A DNA stretch of 11,272 nucleotides, from contig NZ_DATFKB010000105.1 in assembly GCF_035268865.1 (NCBI RefSeq), positions 1 to 11,272 on the forward strand, read 5' to 3'. Below the pieces are notes generated by a model. The model saw only the letters and a list, made by a program, of their open reading frames with translations, made no database searches and was not told the origin of the DNA. The stretch is from Salinivirga sp035268865. Lineage in GTDB: Bacteria; Bacteroidota; Bacteroidia; Bacteroidales; Salinivirgaceae. Shown one piece after another: positions 1-6,832 of this stretch. Made by a program: the position numbers and the translations under genes. Numbering within the stretch: position 1 is the stretch's first letter; each line of letters begins with the position of its first letter.

Positions 1-2
1 AA

Positions 3-419
3 GATCTCGATAATACCGTTAGGTCAGTAGAGCGATTAACGTACAATAATGGATTCGACAGCTGGATCATGCTCAATATTTATCCCCAACGGGCCACGCA
101 TCCGGTAAATATTCACAAACGACTCAACAAAAAACTGCATACACAAAACATGGAAGCCATTTCACAACTCATAGGGCAGTTTAAAAAAGTTAACCTCTGG
201 GCTGCCTGGGGTACACTCATAGCACATCGTCCATATTTCAGGTCCTGCCTTGCAGATATTTGCCAAATTGCCGAAAACCACAATCACCAGTGGCTCAGCA
301 TAGGAAACCTCACAAAAGCAGGGCATCCCCGACATCCGTTGTATTTAAAAGCCACCACTAAAACTCAGCCTTTTAACATGCCGGAATATTTAAAAAATCT
401 TGTAAAACAAAACGCCTAA
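3..419 (+). CDS. DUF1643 family protein, 5'-truncated by the window edge
   Basis: The reading frame is open from base 3 and ends in TAA at 417-419. An internal ATG at 69 is not the true start, because the codons before it continue a convincing family segment: DLDNTVRSVERLTYNNGFDS leads into WIMLNIYPQRATHP. This matches the DUF1643 pattern, in which a 'D-T-(V/I)-R' stretch is followed by an 'N-L/I-Y/F-P/A-x-R-A-T-x-P' motif. A later W-G-x-x-I segment and a C-terminal GHPRHPLYL segment are also typical. The family has no established biochemical role; members are small soluble proteins, often found in accessory regions. No signal peptide or membrane segment is seen in the visible 138 codons. The N-terminus, promoter and upstream partners lie outside the window. 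The gene converges with the EamA permease. Confidence 0.8.
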   Translation, partial: DLDNTVRSVERLTYNNGFDSWIMLNIYPQRATHPVNIHKRLNKKLHTQNMEAISQLIGQFKKVNLWAAWGTLIAHRPYFRSCLADICQIAENHNHQWLSIGNLTKAGHPRHPLYLKATTKTQPFNMPEYLKNLVKQNA

Positions 420-533
420 TATTCAGAAAGTATTAAGTGATTCTTGCCTGGGTTTTTGAACCGATGCCGCTGGCATATTATATCTTGTAATACAAATTAT
501 GCACAGATTCGAAATTCATTGAGGCGTCGTATA

Positions 534-1439
534 CTATTTTTTCAGGAAAAAATACCTTCTCCGCACAGTGCTGTAATGTGGTAAGAAAAGCCCCACAACT
601 ACAAATGCCACTCCGGTTACAGTTCGCCAGCTTAACTCATCGCCAAGCATATACCAGGCAAACACCGCTGCAAATACCGGAATTAAATTGGTAAACATAT
701 TGGCCTGTACAATGCCAATTTTCGAAATACTGTAAACAAAAAACAGATAGGCCATAGCAGATGCTACCACGGCCAGTTTTAGCAATGGCCAAATATTATC
801 AAAGGTAAACTCCACTGCCAGGAAATTATCCAGGTCAAAAACGAGGAATAGTGGCAAGAACAAAACTGCTGCTATAAAATTCTGATAAGTAATAATGGTG
901 AACGGATTGTATTTACCCGAAAGTTTCATAATTATTGCTGAGTACCCCAGCGCTGCTATTACAGCCATGAACATAAAAGCTACACCAATGGCCGGTGCTT
1001 TCCATTCGAACCCGGCTTTGGTAACCACCAACACTACACCCACAAATGATATGGCCAGGCCAATGACATTAAGCAAGGTTATCTTGTCGCCAAAAAATAT
1101 GCGGGCCATAACGGGCGTAAGCAAAGGAATAACTGCGATTATAACCGCTCCTTCGGTAGGCGAAACGTAATGCATGCCATAACTTTCGCTAAAAAAATAC
1201 ACAAATGGTTCAAAAAAAGCCAGGGAAAGAAATGTAAAACGGTCTTCTTTGGCAATGGGCTGCAGCCTTCTGATCAATTTTGTGAATACAAACAGCAAAA
1301 CAGATGCAATAGTGAGCCTCAAAAAAACAGTGCCAATGGGTGTAAAAACCTCATAAACCTGTTTGTACCATACAAAAGTAAGGCTCCAGCATAGCATTGC
1401 TATAAATACGGTGATATATCCTGCCCTGTTGTTGCTCAT
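534..1439 (-). CDS. DMT-superfamily permease, EamA family
   Basis: This encodes a 301-residue inner-membrane protein with about ten hydrophobic segments arranged as two tandem EamA repeats, roughly residues 8-139 and 152-288. The first repeat contains the characteristic stretch around 'SPTEGAVIIAVIPLLTPV', followed by 'FGDKI' and a 'GLAISFVGVVLVV' helix. The second repeat carries the equivalent 'NLIPVFAAVFAWYMLGDELSW'. The C-terminus is basic (RRRYFFLKK), consistent with a cytoplasmic end. Length fits the family (about 290-310). EamA transporters export or exchange metabolites such as amino acids or nucleosides; the substrate cannot be read from the sequence. It lies 54 bases downstream of dxs on the same strand, so read-through is possible, but it has its own promoter-like element and an inverted repeat at its start. 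Confidence 0.9.
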   Translation of the reverse strand: MSNNRAGYITVFIAMLCWSLTFVWYKQVYEVFTPIGTVFLRLTIASVLLFVFTKLIRRLQPIAKEDRFTFLSLAFFEPFVYFFSESYGMHYVSPTEGAVIIAVIPLLTPVMARIFFGDKITLLNVIGLAISFVGVVLVVTKAGFEWKAPAIGVAFMFMAVIAALGYSAIIMKLSGKYNPFTIITYQNFIAAVLFLPLFLVFDLDNFLAVEFTFDNIWPLLKLAVVASAMAYLFFVYSISKIGIVQANMFTNLIPVFAAVFAWYMLGDELSWRTVTGVAFVVVGLFLPHYSTVRRRYFFLKK

Positions 1440-1467
1440 TTGCGGAATAAAAATTTAAAACCGCAAA
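1439..1467 (-). promoter_or_regulatory. Inverted repeat across the EamA promoter and start codon (candidate operator)
   Basis: A perfect 7-bp inverted repeat, TTTGCGG at 1439-1445 and CCGCAAA at 1461-1467, is separated by 15 A/T-only bases. On the minus strand the downstream arm ends on the A of the ATG. The upstream arm overlaps a -7-like TTCCTTTG (1464-1471, one mismatch to TAnnTTTG). The layout fits a repressor operator; a start-occluding mRNA hairpin is less likely, because transcription would begin inside the repeat. The function is inferred. Confidence 0.4.
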
Positions 1468-1493
1468 GGAACAATTTTTTGGCGACATAGTAT

Positions 1494-3383
1494 CTAAGCA
1501 GATACGATTTCCTTTACAGTTTTCACGATTCCCGCAGCATCAAAACCACACATACGGTAGAGTTCAGCAGGCTTACCGTGCTCAATAAATTTATCTGGAA
1601 TACCTAAACGCACAATTTGGGCCCGGTGTCCGTGTTCTGCGGCATATTCTATAACAGCACTTCCCAAACCACCAATGATGGTGCCGTCTTCTACGGTAAT
1701 TATTTTTTGAAATTTATTGAACACTTCTTCTAAAAGATCCTCATCAATAGGTCTCAAAAAGCGTATATCGTAGTGGGCCGGTGTAATATTTTCAGATTTG
1801 AGATGATTAATGGCCTGTTGCACGAAATTCCCGGGATGCCCGATTGAAACAATAGCAACTTCTTCGCCATCTGAAACTTTTCTTCCTTGCCCAATTGGCA
1901 AATCATTCATAGGTTGTTTCCAATCGATCAGCATTCCACGACCTCTTGGATAGCGTATAGAAAAAGGCCCTTCTTTGTAGTTTTGTGCTGTATACATCAA
2001 ATTTCGAAGTTCCGTTTCATTCATTGGGGCACTCACAATCATATTGGGCACACTTCGCATGTAAGCCATATCAAAAGCGCCATGGTGTGTTGCTCCATCT
2101 TCACCAACAAGGCCACCACGGTCGAGACAAAAAACAACCGGTAATTGCTGTAATGCCACGTCATGTACAATTTGATCGTAAGCACGCTGCATAAACGTGC
2201 TGTAAATGTTGCAAAAAGGTGTTTTTTGTTCTGCCGCCAGTCCTGCAGAAAAGGTAACAGCATGTTGCTCTGCAATTCCCACATCAAAACAACGGTCGGG
2301 CATCTCTTTCATCATGATGTTCAGAGATGAACCTGCGGGCATTGCGGGTGTAATACCAACAATTTCTTTGTTTTGTCTGGCAAGTTCCAGCAATGTATGT
2401 CCAAACACATCCTGATATTTGGGTGGTTTGGGCGTGCCATCGTCATCTTTTATTTTCAGGCCTGTATTTTTATCGAATTTACCCGGCGCATGCCATTCTG
2501 CAGCATTGAGCTCCGCTTGTTTAAACCCTTTGCCTTTTTTTGTAATGCAATGGAGCAGTTTAGGGCCCGGAATATCTTTCAGGTCATTCATCACGTTGAC
2601 CAGGTGTACCACATCGTGCCCGTCAATGGGCCCGAAATAACGAAAGTTGATGGCTTCAAAAAAATTACTTTGCTTCATGAGCAAAGATTTTATACTGTTG
2701 TCAACTTTTTGAATAAGACGCTGTGCTGTAGGCCCGAGTCGGTTAAATTTGCCAAGCATATTCCAAACCTCATCCTTGAGTTTATTGTAAGGTCTTGAGG
2801 TGGCAATGTCGGTCAGGTACTCTTTAAAAGCGCCCACATTCGGATCAATGGCCATATCGTTGTCGTTCAGTACGACCAGAATATTGGCATTTTGCACACC
2901 CACATTATTCAAACCTTCCATAGCCATGCCTCCGGTTAGGGCACCATCGCCAATTACAGCTATAACATGTCGATCATCTTCTTTGCGTAGCTGAGCTGAA
3001 ACAGCCATTCCAAGAGCGGCACTTATGCTCGTGGATGAATGACCAACACCAAAGGCATCGTATTCACTTTCTGAACGATTTGGAAAACCGCTTATTCCTC
3101 CGAGTTTTCGATTGGTCTGAAACCGGTTTTTGCGTCCGGTAAGAATTTTATGACCGTAAGCCTGGTGGCCTACATCCCAAATTAAACGGTCATACGGTGT
3201 GTTGTAAACGTAGTGTAGGGCCACTGTTAATTCTACTGCACCAAGGCTGGCTCCAAAATGGCCGGGGTTGGCACTTACCTCGTCTATAATAAATTCGCGC
3301 AACTCATCAGCAAGCTGAATAAGTTGTGGTTTATCGAGTTTTTTCAGATCAGTGGGATATTCAATTTGATCCAGTAATCCCAT
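1494..3383 (-). CDS. dxs: 1-deoxy-D-xylulose-5-phosphate synthase
   Basis: This enzyme condenses pyruvate and glyceraldehyde 3-phosphate to DXP, the entry step of the MEP pathway for isoprenoids. DXP also feeds thiamine and pyridoxal synthesis in some bacteria. The 629-residue product has the normal DXS length and order. The thiamine-diphosphate domain has GDG at 145-147 and the metal-binding NDND segment at 173-176, preceded by FGVGHSSTS at 111-119. The pyrimidine-binding domain has GIAEQHAV at 369-376, where Glu372 is the cofactor-activating glutamate. DRGG with Arg422 and His433 forms the substrate-phosphate site. A transketolase C-terminal domain follows. The frame stays open upstream to 3470, but ATG 3383 (MGLLDQIEYP) begins the conserved N-terminus, and a promoter element lies inside the extra 29 codons, so I use 3383. 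There is no frameshift or missing catalytic residue. Confidence 0.97.
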   Translation of the reverse strand: MGLLDQIEYPTDLKKLDKPQLIQLADELREFIIDEVSANPGHFGASLGAVELTVALHYVYNTPYDRLIWDVGHQAYGHKILTGRKNRFQTNRKLGGISGFPNRSESEYDAFGVGHSSTSISAALGMAVSAQLRKEDDRHVIAVIGDGALTGGMAMEGLNNVGVQNANILVVLNDNDMAIDPNVGAFKEYLTDIATSRPYNKLKDEVWNMLGKFNRLGPTAQRLIQKVDNSIKSLLMKQSNFFEAINFRYFGPIDGHDVVHLVNVMNDLKDIPGPKLLHCITKKGKGFKQAELNAAEWHAPGKFDKNTGLKIKDDDGTPKPPKYQDVFGHTLLELARQNKEIVGITPAMPAGSSLNIMMKEMPDRCFDVGIAEQHAVTFSAGLAAEQKTPFCNIYSTFMQRAYDQIVHDVALQQLPVVFCLDRGGLVGEDGATHHGAFDMAYMRSVPNMIVSAPMNETELRNLMYTAQNYKEGPFSIRYPRGRGMLIDWKQPMNDLPIGQGRKVSDGEEVAIVSIGHPGNFVQQAINHLKSENITPAHYDIRFLRPIDEDLLEEVFNKFQKIITVEDGTIIGGLGSAVIEYAAEHGHRAQIVRLGIPDKFIEHGKPAELYRMCGFDAAGIVKTVKEIVSA

Positions 3384-3411
3384 AGGGCAATTCAACAAAG
3401 ATTTTAGCCTA

Positions 3412-3419
3412 CAAAGATA
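3412..3419 (-). promoter_or_regulatory. -7 promoter element of dxs
   Basis: The minus strand reads TATCTTTG here, a perfect match to the Bacteroidota TAnnTTTG element. Transcription would begin near 3405, leaving a leader of about 22 bases before ATG 3383. No convincing -33 TTG is seen at the usual distance. This supports the shorter Dxs start. Confidence 0.5.
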
Positions 3420-3540
3420 GCAATAATTTCGGGAAACATTATAGTAATACAGGGGCTTTGCACAAAACAATCAGCCACTGGCAATCAACTAAAAATAAAC
3501 TCACGAACAACAAAAAATGCAAAAAAACATGCAGGTTATC

Positions 3541-3564
3541 CTGTAAAAACAAGCAATATTACAG
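3541..3564. repeat. Short inverted repeat CTGTAA-N12-TTACAG in the dxs/hemerythrin intergenic region
   Basis: Perfect 6-bp arms at 3541-3546 and 3559-3564 lie about 50-70 bases upstream of the hemerythrin -33 position. They could be a regulator site for either divergent gene. Arms this short also occur by chance in AT-rich DNA. The rest of 3384-3664 (281 bases) holds only the two promoters. Confidence 0.25.
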
Positions 3565-3610
3565 AATCTGGGCATCAGTGAATTATGATTCCATTACATG
3601 AGAAATATCA

Positions 3611-3640
3611 TTGTATTTGGGTGTTTTTACTTGATATTTG
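3611..3640 (+). promoter_or_regulatory. Promoter of the hemerythrin gene
   Basis: A TTG at 3611-3613 is followed after 19 bases by GATATTTG at 3633-3640, one mismatch from TAnnTTTG. The spacing is right for a Bacteroidota -33/-7 pair. The predicted start near 3646 lies about 19 bases before ATG 3665. Confidence 0.5.
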
Positions 3641-3664
3641 TATGTAGATCAAACAGATAATTCA

Positions 3665-4075
3665 ATGAATGCAAACGACTATATTCAGTGGCAACCGGAA
3701 TTCATGACCGGAATCGAAAAAATTGACGAAGGACATCTTCAGTTTATAAAAATACACAACCAACTTGTGGATATTATGAATAAAGATTTTTGCCGCCAAA
3801 AGATAGTCGAGTTGCTTTATGCCTTGATGCACTACGCAGAGCACCATCTCATTAACGAAGAAATTTACTACCAGGGGTATGACGGTTTTGCCGAACATAA
3901 GGTCAATCATCAAAAGTTCATTGAAAAAATTAACCAAACTCAGTCATACCTGGCAAATGATAGTAGCCCCGAAGCCTGCGATGAGTTACTGGCATTTCTG
4001 AAAAGCTGGTTCAAAAATCACATTCTGGAAAAAGACAAAGCAGCTGTAGATTACGTTAAAAGCATTCAAAAATAA
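3665..4075 (+). CDS. Bacteriohemerythrin, single-domain diiron O2-binding protein
   Basis: The 136-residue product is one hemerythrin four-helix bundle. All seven diiron ligands are present in family spacing: His24 (GIEKIDEGH), His61 and Glu65 (HLINEE), His78 and His82 (HKVNH), and His119 and Asp124 (HILEKD). The leading W-x-P-x-F-M-T-G-I segment is typical of bacteriohemerythrins. No signal peptide or sensor domain is present, so it should be a soluble cytoplasmic protein that binds O2, or possibly NO. Its role in storage, delivery or sensing cannot be decided from sequence. A TTG at 3638 would extend it by nine codons, but that codon lies inside the promoter's -7 element, so ATG 3665 is preferred. 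It diverges from dxs and ends 4 bases from the convergent DUF3108 gene. Confidence 0.92.
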   Translation: MNANDYIQWQPEFMTGIEKIDEGHLQFIKIHNQLVDIMNKDFCRQKIVELLYALMHYAEHHLINEEIYYQGYDGFAEHKVNHQKFIEKINQTQSYLANDSSPEACDELLAFLKSWFKNHILEKDKAAVDYVKSIQK

Positions 4076-4079
4076 GTTG

Positions 4080-4889
4080 CTATTCTCCTTTACCCAGCCA
4101 GCCACTCAACGGATATTTTATGTTCTGATAACCAGTTAAAAAAGCCTTTACCTTACCCAATACTATTTTAGCTTCAACCAAAACGGGTATATGGTTACGA
4201 TCATCGGTGGCCCAAACGGTCATATCTTCACCACCCTCAAAAATGGTCCCTTCAACAAGCAAAATGTTAAACTTCACACATTTATAAATGTCTCCGGTAC
4301 GGGTCTCTATGGTTTCTTTCCCGAGATATCGAATATATAAATCATACAATTCATTATCGATAATAAAGGTGATGGGGATTTTCTCTCCAATTTTTCTGTG
4401 ATCAAAATCTAAAGAGCGTGTGTAGTATATTGCAGAAAGCACATCAAAAGTACAATCGGGAAAAGCAATGGTGTCCATGGCCTTTCCAAAATCTGAATTA
4501 TCTGTATCGGTATAAATCAGGCTGTCGGAATAATTAAAGTGGTATTTATTGTTTACACGGTAACTCCCTTCCCTGGTGTTGCGATGGTAAAACCAGGGTT
4601 GAAGTGTTTCTACATTAACCTTAGAACGGAAGGTATCTCTAACTTTATATAACCAATCGTATTTGGGCAAACTTGTACCAATGGAGGTAAAATTATACGC
4701 ACGTTTATTTGCGGTATGTGTAACCGTAAACTCCACGTCAGCTGCCTCCAGCCAAATAAAGTTCCAGTTAAAATAGGCTTTGTAAGTGAGCTTTTCGCCT
4801 GCCCGAAAAACCTTTTGCTCTATCCCACACTGGCCAAAAGCACCCTGCACAGCAAACAAAAATACGAGCAAATAAAAACGCCTTATCAT
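4080..4889 (-). CDS. DUF3108 protein, exported
   Basis: This 269-residue protein starts with a Sec signal peptide (MIRRFYLLVFLFAVQGAFG, probable cleavage before Gln20). Cys21 is not in a lipobox, so it is likely a soluble periplasmic protein rather than a lipoprotein. The body matches DUF3108: 'FRAGEKLTYKAYFNWNFIWL' opens a beta-rich domain, and 'FDVLSAIYYTRSL' and 'VWATDDRNHIPVLVEAKI' are the conserved middle and C-terminal segments. The family is common in Gram-negative bacteria and its function is not established. It is the last gene of a leftward three-gene operon: its ATG overlaps the stop of the thiamine-binding gene by one base (TGATG), suggesting translational coupling. Its 3' end abuts the hemerythrin gene with no evident terminator between them. 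Confidence 0.88.
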   Translation of the reverse strand: MIRRFYLLVFLFAVQGAFGQCGIEQKVFRAGEKLTYKAYFNWNFIWLEAADVEFTVTHTANKRAYNFTSIGTSLPKYDWLYKVRDTFRSKVNVETLQPWFYHRNTREGSYRVNNKYHFNYSDSLIYTDTDNSDFGKAMDTIAFPDCTFDVLSAIYYTRSLDFDHRKIGEKIPITFIIDNELYDLYIRYLGKETIETRTGDIYKCVKFNILLVEGTIFEGGEDMTVWATDDRNHIPVLVEAKIVLGKVKAFLTGYQNIKYPLSGWLGKGE

Positions 4890-5200
4890 CAGTGGTTTAC
4901 TTTTCCGATTTTTCCTTCCACCGATGCAATTTTACCTTCGAGCCGCCCCATTTCGCTCTTTTTAATATCAAACTTGGCCGTACAATAAATACGGTCTGAG
5001 TGTGGTTCAAGTATTTGCTGCGCTTTATTTAAAATTTCGGTAGCTTTTGCCATATCAGGTGTTTCTACAATGGTTCCCATTGCACTAAGTTTATACGGAT
5101 AACCTGAATTGCGCACCATATCGATAATCTGGCTCACATATTCGCTAACACTTATGCCTTTGTCTGTAGGAAACATAGCAAATTCCAATAACACATTCAT
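4889..5200 (-). CDS. MTH1187-type thiamine-binding protein (UPF0045)
   Basis: This 103-residue protein belongs to the small ferredoxin-like-fold family formerly called UPF0045. Members of the MTH1187/YkoF-related group have been shown to bind thiamine. Visible family features are the N-terminal 'LLEFAMFPTDKGISVSEYV' strand and helix, the central 'GYPYKLSAMGTIVE' segment at 33-46, and a C-terminal 'K-x-x-x-V' tail. No signal peptide is present, so it is cytoplasmic. It sits 12 bases after the radical SAM gene, and its TGA overlaps the ATG of the DUF3108 gene. Whether it buffers thiamine, senses it or serves its operon partners is not shown by the sequence. Confidence 0.88.
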   Translation of the reverse strand: MNVLLEFAMFPTDKGISVSEYVSQIIDMVRNSGYPYKLSAMGTIVETPDMAKATEILNKAQQILEPHSDRIYCTAKFDIKKSEMGRLEGKIASVEGKIGKVNH

Positions 5201-5212
5201 AGCATTTATAAT

Positions 5213-5989
5213 TTATGATGAAACGAGCACTTCTATACCCAAAGAACGCGCTTTTTCTGCAATTTGTTCCAGCTCATCTTTACTCACAGCTTCAATGCCT
5301 TCTGCTGCGGTTTCACGAGCAATGGTATAAACCATAATTCGCTTAGGGCCAATCTCCTTAATTGCCGACAACCAGGCTGAAATTTCTTCATCCGTTGTAT
5401 TGTCAACCTTGTAGCCATCATATTCTCCTTTGATAAACATACTTTGTATGGTAAGATTACCCTGAAACTTTTTTAAGCTCTCGATGAGCGTATCAAGGTT
5501 GAAGTTTCCAAGCGGGCAATTTATCTTTTTAATGGTTGCTTCAATCCCACTATCTAACTTAAGAATATTATCGTCTACTTTTTGAAGCACATGAAAAATA
5601 CGGGGCTTATGTACCAGTGTGGCATTGCTTAAAATAGATATGCGCGCCCCGGGAAAAAGCCGCTGCCGTAACTTGAGGGTATCTTCTACAATCTCTACAA
5701 AAGCAGGATGCATGGTGGGCTCACCATTTCCGGCAAAAGTAATGGCATCTATAGGTAAATTTTTCTGACTTCTTTCTGTTAAAACGCCTTCAAGCTTGCT
5801 GATAACGTCTTCGCGGGTGGGAAGTACGCCTACATTTGAACCCTTATCTGTCCATCCACATTCGCAATAAATACAATCAAAAGTGCAAACCTTGGAATTC
5901 GTTGGTAAAAGATTAATACCCAACGATACACCCAGGCGTCTGCTTTTTACCGGGCCAAAAACGGTTTTATCGAATAAAAATGTACTCAT
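5213..5989 (-). CDS. Radical SAM protein, COG0731 (TYW1-like Fe-S oxidoreductase) family
   Basis: The 258-residue product has the N-terminal signature 'FGPVKSRRLGVSLGINLLP' (11-29) followed by the radical SAM cluster motif C35-x3-C39-x2-C42 (VCTFDCIYC). Cys44 follows immediately. The SAM-contacting 'GGE'-type segment appears as GNGEPTMHP (87-95). These features match COG0731, whose archaeal and eukaryotic relatives act in wyosine tRNA modification. Bacterial members like this lack a flavodoxin domain, and their substrate is unknown. The protein generates a 5'-deoxyadenosyl radical using a [4Fe-4S] cluster; what it modifies cannot be read here. It is first in a leftward operon with the thiamine-binding and DUF3108 genes. 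ATG 5989 is preceded by a perfect -7 element. Confidence 0.9.
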   Translation of the reverse strand: MSTFLFDKTVFGPVKSRRLGVSLGINLLPTNSKVCTFDCIYCECGWTDKGSNVGVLPTREDVISKLEGVLTERSQKNLPIDAITFAGNGEPTMHPAFVEIVEDTLKLRQRLFPGARISILSNATLVHKPRIFHVLQKVDDNILKLDSGIEATIKKINCPLGNFNLDTLIESLKKFQGNLTIQSMFIKGEYDGYKVDNTTDEEISAWLSAIKEIGPKRIMVYTIARETAAEGIEAVSKDELEQIAEKARSLGIEVLVSS

Positions 5990-6006
5990 AAGTCGAAAAT
6001 TTCCTG

Positions 6007-6014
6007 CAAAAGTA
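6007..6014 (-). promoter_or_regulatory. -7 promoter element of the radical SAM operon
   Basis: The minus strand reads TACTTTTG, a perfect TAnnTTTG match, followed by CAG. Transcription would begin near 6001, about 12 bases before ATG 5989. The 11-base core TACTTTTGCAG is identical to the one before rnhA on the other strand. No -33 TTG is evident. Confidence 0.55.
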
Positions 6015-6146
6015 GTGAAAAATAGTGATTAGCGATGTTTTATACCCCGGATCAATGGGTAGTAGGATGTTTTTTAATTCAATGCGCAAAGTTGCTCAAA
6101 ATTACACATGACCATATAGTGTTTTCAAAAAAGCATCTAATTTTTT

Positions 6147-6163
6147 GTGTGCCCGGTAATAAA
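6147..6163 (+). repeat. Intergenic motif GTGTGCCCGGTAATAAA, copy 1
   Basis: This 17-base motif matches 11227-11243 at 16 of 17 positions, and both copies follow a T-run. Both lie outside genes. It may be a fragment of a dispersed intergenic repeat. Two copies only 17 bases long could be coincidence. Confidence 0.3.
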
Positions 6164-6192
6164 ACTTTCAAGAACTAAGCCTGTCCTGAAAA

Positions 6193-6266
6193 CCGGGATC
6201 CTGTTCATTTTGAAAATCATGACGTCCCAATTCCCGGGATAACTGTTTTCAAAATAAACGTGACGT
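6193..6266. repeat. Degenerate 41-base-period direct repeat with an embedded inverted repeat
   Basis: CCGGGAT occurs at 6193-6199 and 6234-6240, and TGACGT at 6220-6225 and 6261-6266, both exactly 41 bases apart. CTGTT occurs in each unit (6201-6205 and 6243-6247). An overlapping inverted repeat pairs 6203-6216 with 6246-6259, 13 of 14 positions, around ATTTTGAAAA/TTTTCAAAAT. The block lies 80 to 150 bases upstream of rnhA. It may be paired regulator sites or a decayed small element. Confidence 0.45.
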
Positions 6267-6332
6267 GATACATTCTACATGTCGAAATACAGTTATTGGA
6301 ATTTTCTTAAGGGCACTATATAACATTTTAAT

Positions 6333-6340
6333 TACTTTTG
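6333..6340 (+). promoter_or_regulatory. -7 promoter element of rnhA
   Basis: TACTTTTG is a perfect TAnnTTTG match. It ends only five bases before ATG 6346, so transcription should begin at or beside the start codon, giving a leaderless or nearly leaderless mRNA. No TTG is seen at the usual -33 distance. Confidence 0.5.
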
Positions 6341-6345
6341 CAGAT

Positions 6346-6822
6346 ATGGGAGAAGCTATTACAATTCACACAGACGGTGCAGCGCGGGGAAATCCGGGAC
6401 CTGGTGGGTATGGCATTGTGATGCGCTACAAGGGGCATGAAAAAACCATGGCCGAAGGTTATAAAAAAACTACAAATAACCGCATGGAATTACTGGCTGT
6501 AATTGTAGCGCTGGAGCAATTAAAAACCAAACAAATTCCTGTAAGAATTTATACCGACAGCAAATATGTAGCCGATGCTGTAGAGCAGGGCTGGATTCAT
6601 AACTGGGAAAGAAAACAGTTCAAAAAAACAAAAAACCCCGACTTATGGCGGCGCTTTTTGAGCATTTACAAACAAATACCCGATATTAGATTTCACTGGG
6701 TGAAAGGCCATGCCAATAACGAACTCAACAACAGGGCCGATGAACTGGCTGTGGCAGCCTCAAAATTACCCACGCTGAAAATAGACGAAGGTTACCAGAA
6801 TAATAACGAAGAACTTTTTTAA
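6346..6822 (+). CDS. rnhA: Ribonuclease HI
   Basis: RNase HI cuts the RNA strand of RNA-DNA hybrids, removing R-loops and primer remnants in the cytoplasm. The 158-residue product has the normal E. coli-type length and the full catalytic set: Asp10 (HTDGAARGNPGPGG), Glu48 (NNRMELLAV), Asp71 (YTDSKYV) and Asp132 (NNRADELA). The catalytic-loop His122 is present (WVKGHANN). The basic W-x-x-x-W/K-rich handle around residues 83-102 (GWIHNWERKQFKKTKNPDLW) is also present, so this is the form with the substrate-binding handle. The start is ATG 6346, not GTG 6265, because the family begins at this point and the promoter lies just upstream. It is the first gene of a rightward operon; purN follows after 10 bases. 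Confidence 0.96.
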   Translation: MGEAITIHTDGAARGNPGPGGYGIVMRYKGHEKTMAEGYKKTTNNRMELLAVIVALEQLKTKQIPVRIYTDSKYVADAVEQGWIHNWERKQFKKTKNPDLWRRFLSIYKQIPDIRFHWVKGHANNELNNRADELAVAASKLPTLKIDEGYQNNNEELF

Positions 6823-6832
6823 AATATAAGAT

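Larger units (their letters stand above)
5990..6345. other. Gene-free divergent region between the radical SAM gene and rnhA
   Basis: This 356-base stretch has no credible gene. It carries the leftward radical SAM promoter at its left end and the rightward rnhA promoter at its right end. Between them are a short motif shared with the window's right end (6147-6163) and a degenerate direct and inverted repeat (6193-6266). A GTG at 6265 is in frame with rnhA, but the added 27 residues include the rnhA promoter and do not resemble RNase H. Confidence 0.7.

Noticed and set aside
464..476. Hairpin ATGCC-GCT-GGCAT between the convergent DUF1643 and EamA genes, as a terminator
   Set aside because: The stem is only 5 bp and has no T-run on either strand.
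2373..2798. A 141-codon open frame on the plus strand opposite dxs
   Set aside because: It lies wholly antisense to a well-conserved enzyme gene, has no recognisable domain, and is Cys/Phe-rich as expected for a shadow frame.
3384..3470. A 29-residue N-terminal extension of Dxs
   Set aside because: It does not resemble any Dxs N-terminus or a targeting signal, and a promoter element lies within it.
4080..4889. DUF3108 protein as a lipoprotein
   Set aside because: The cysteine after the signal peptide is in the context AFGQC, which is not a lipobox.
6265..6345. An N-terminal extension of RNase HI from GTG 6265
   Set aside because: The added residues do not match RNase H or a hybrid-binding domain, and the rnhA promoter element lies inside them.
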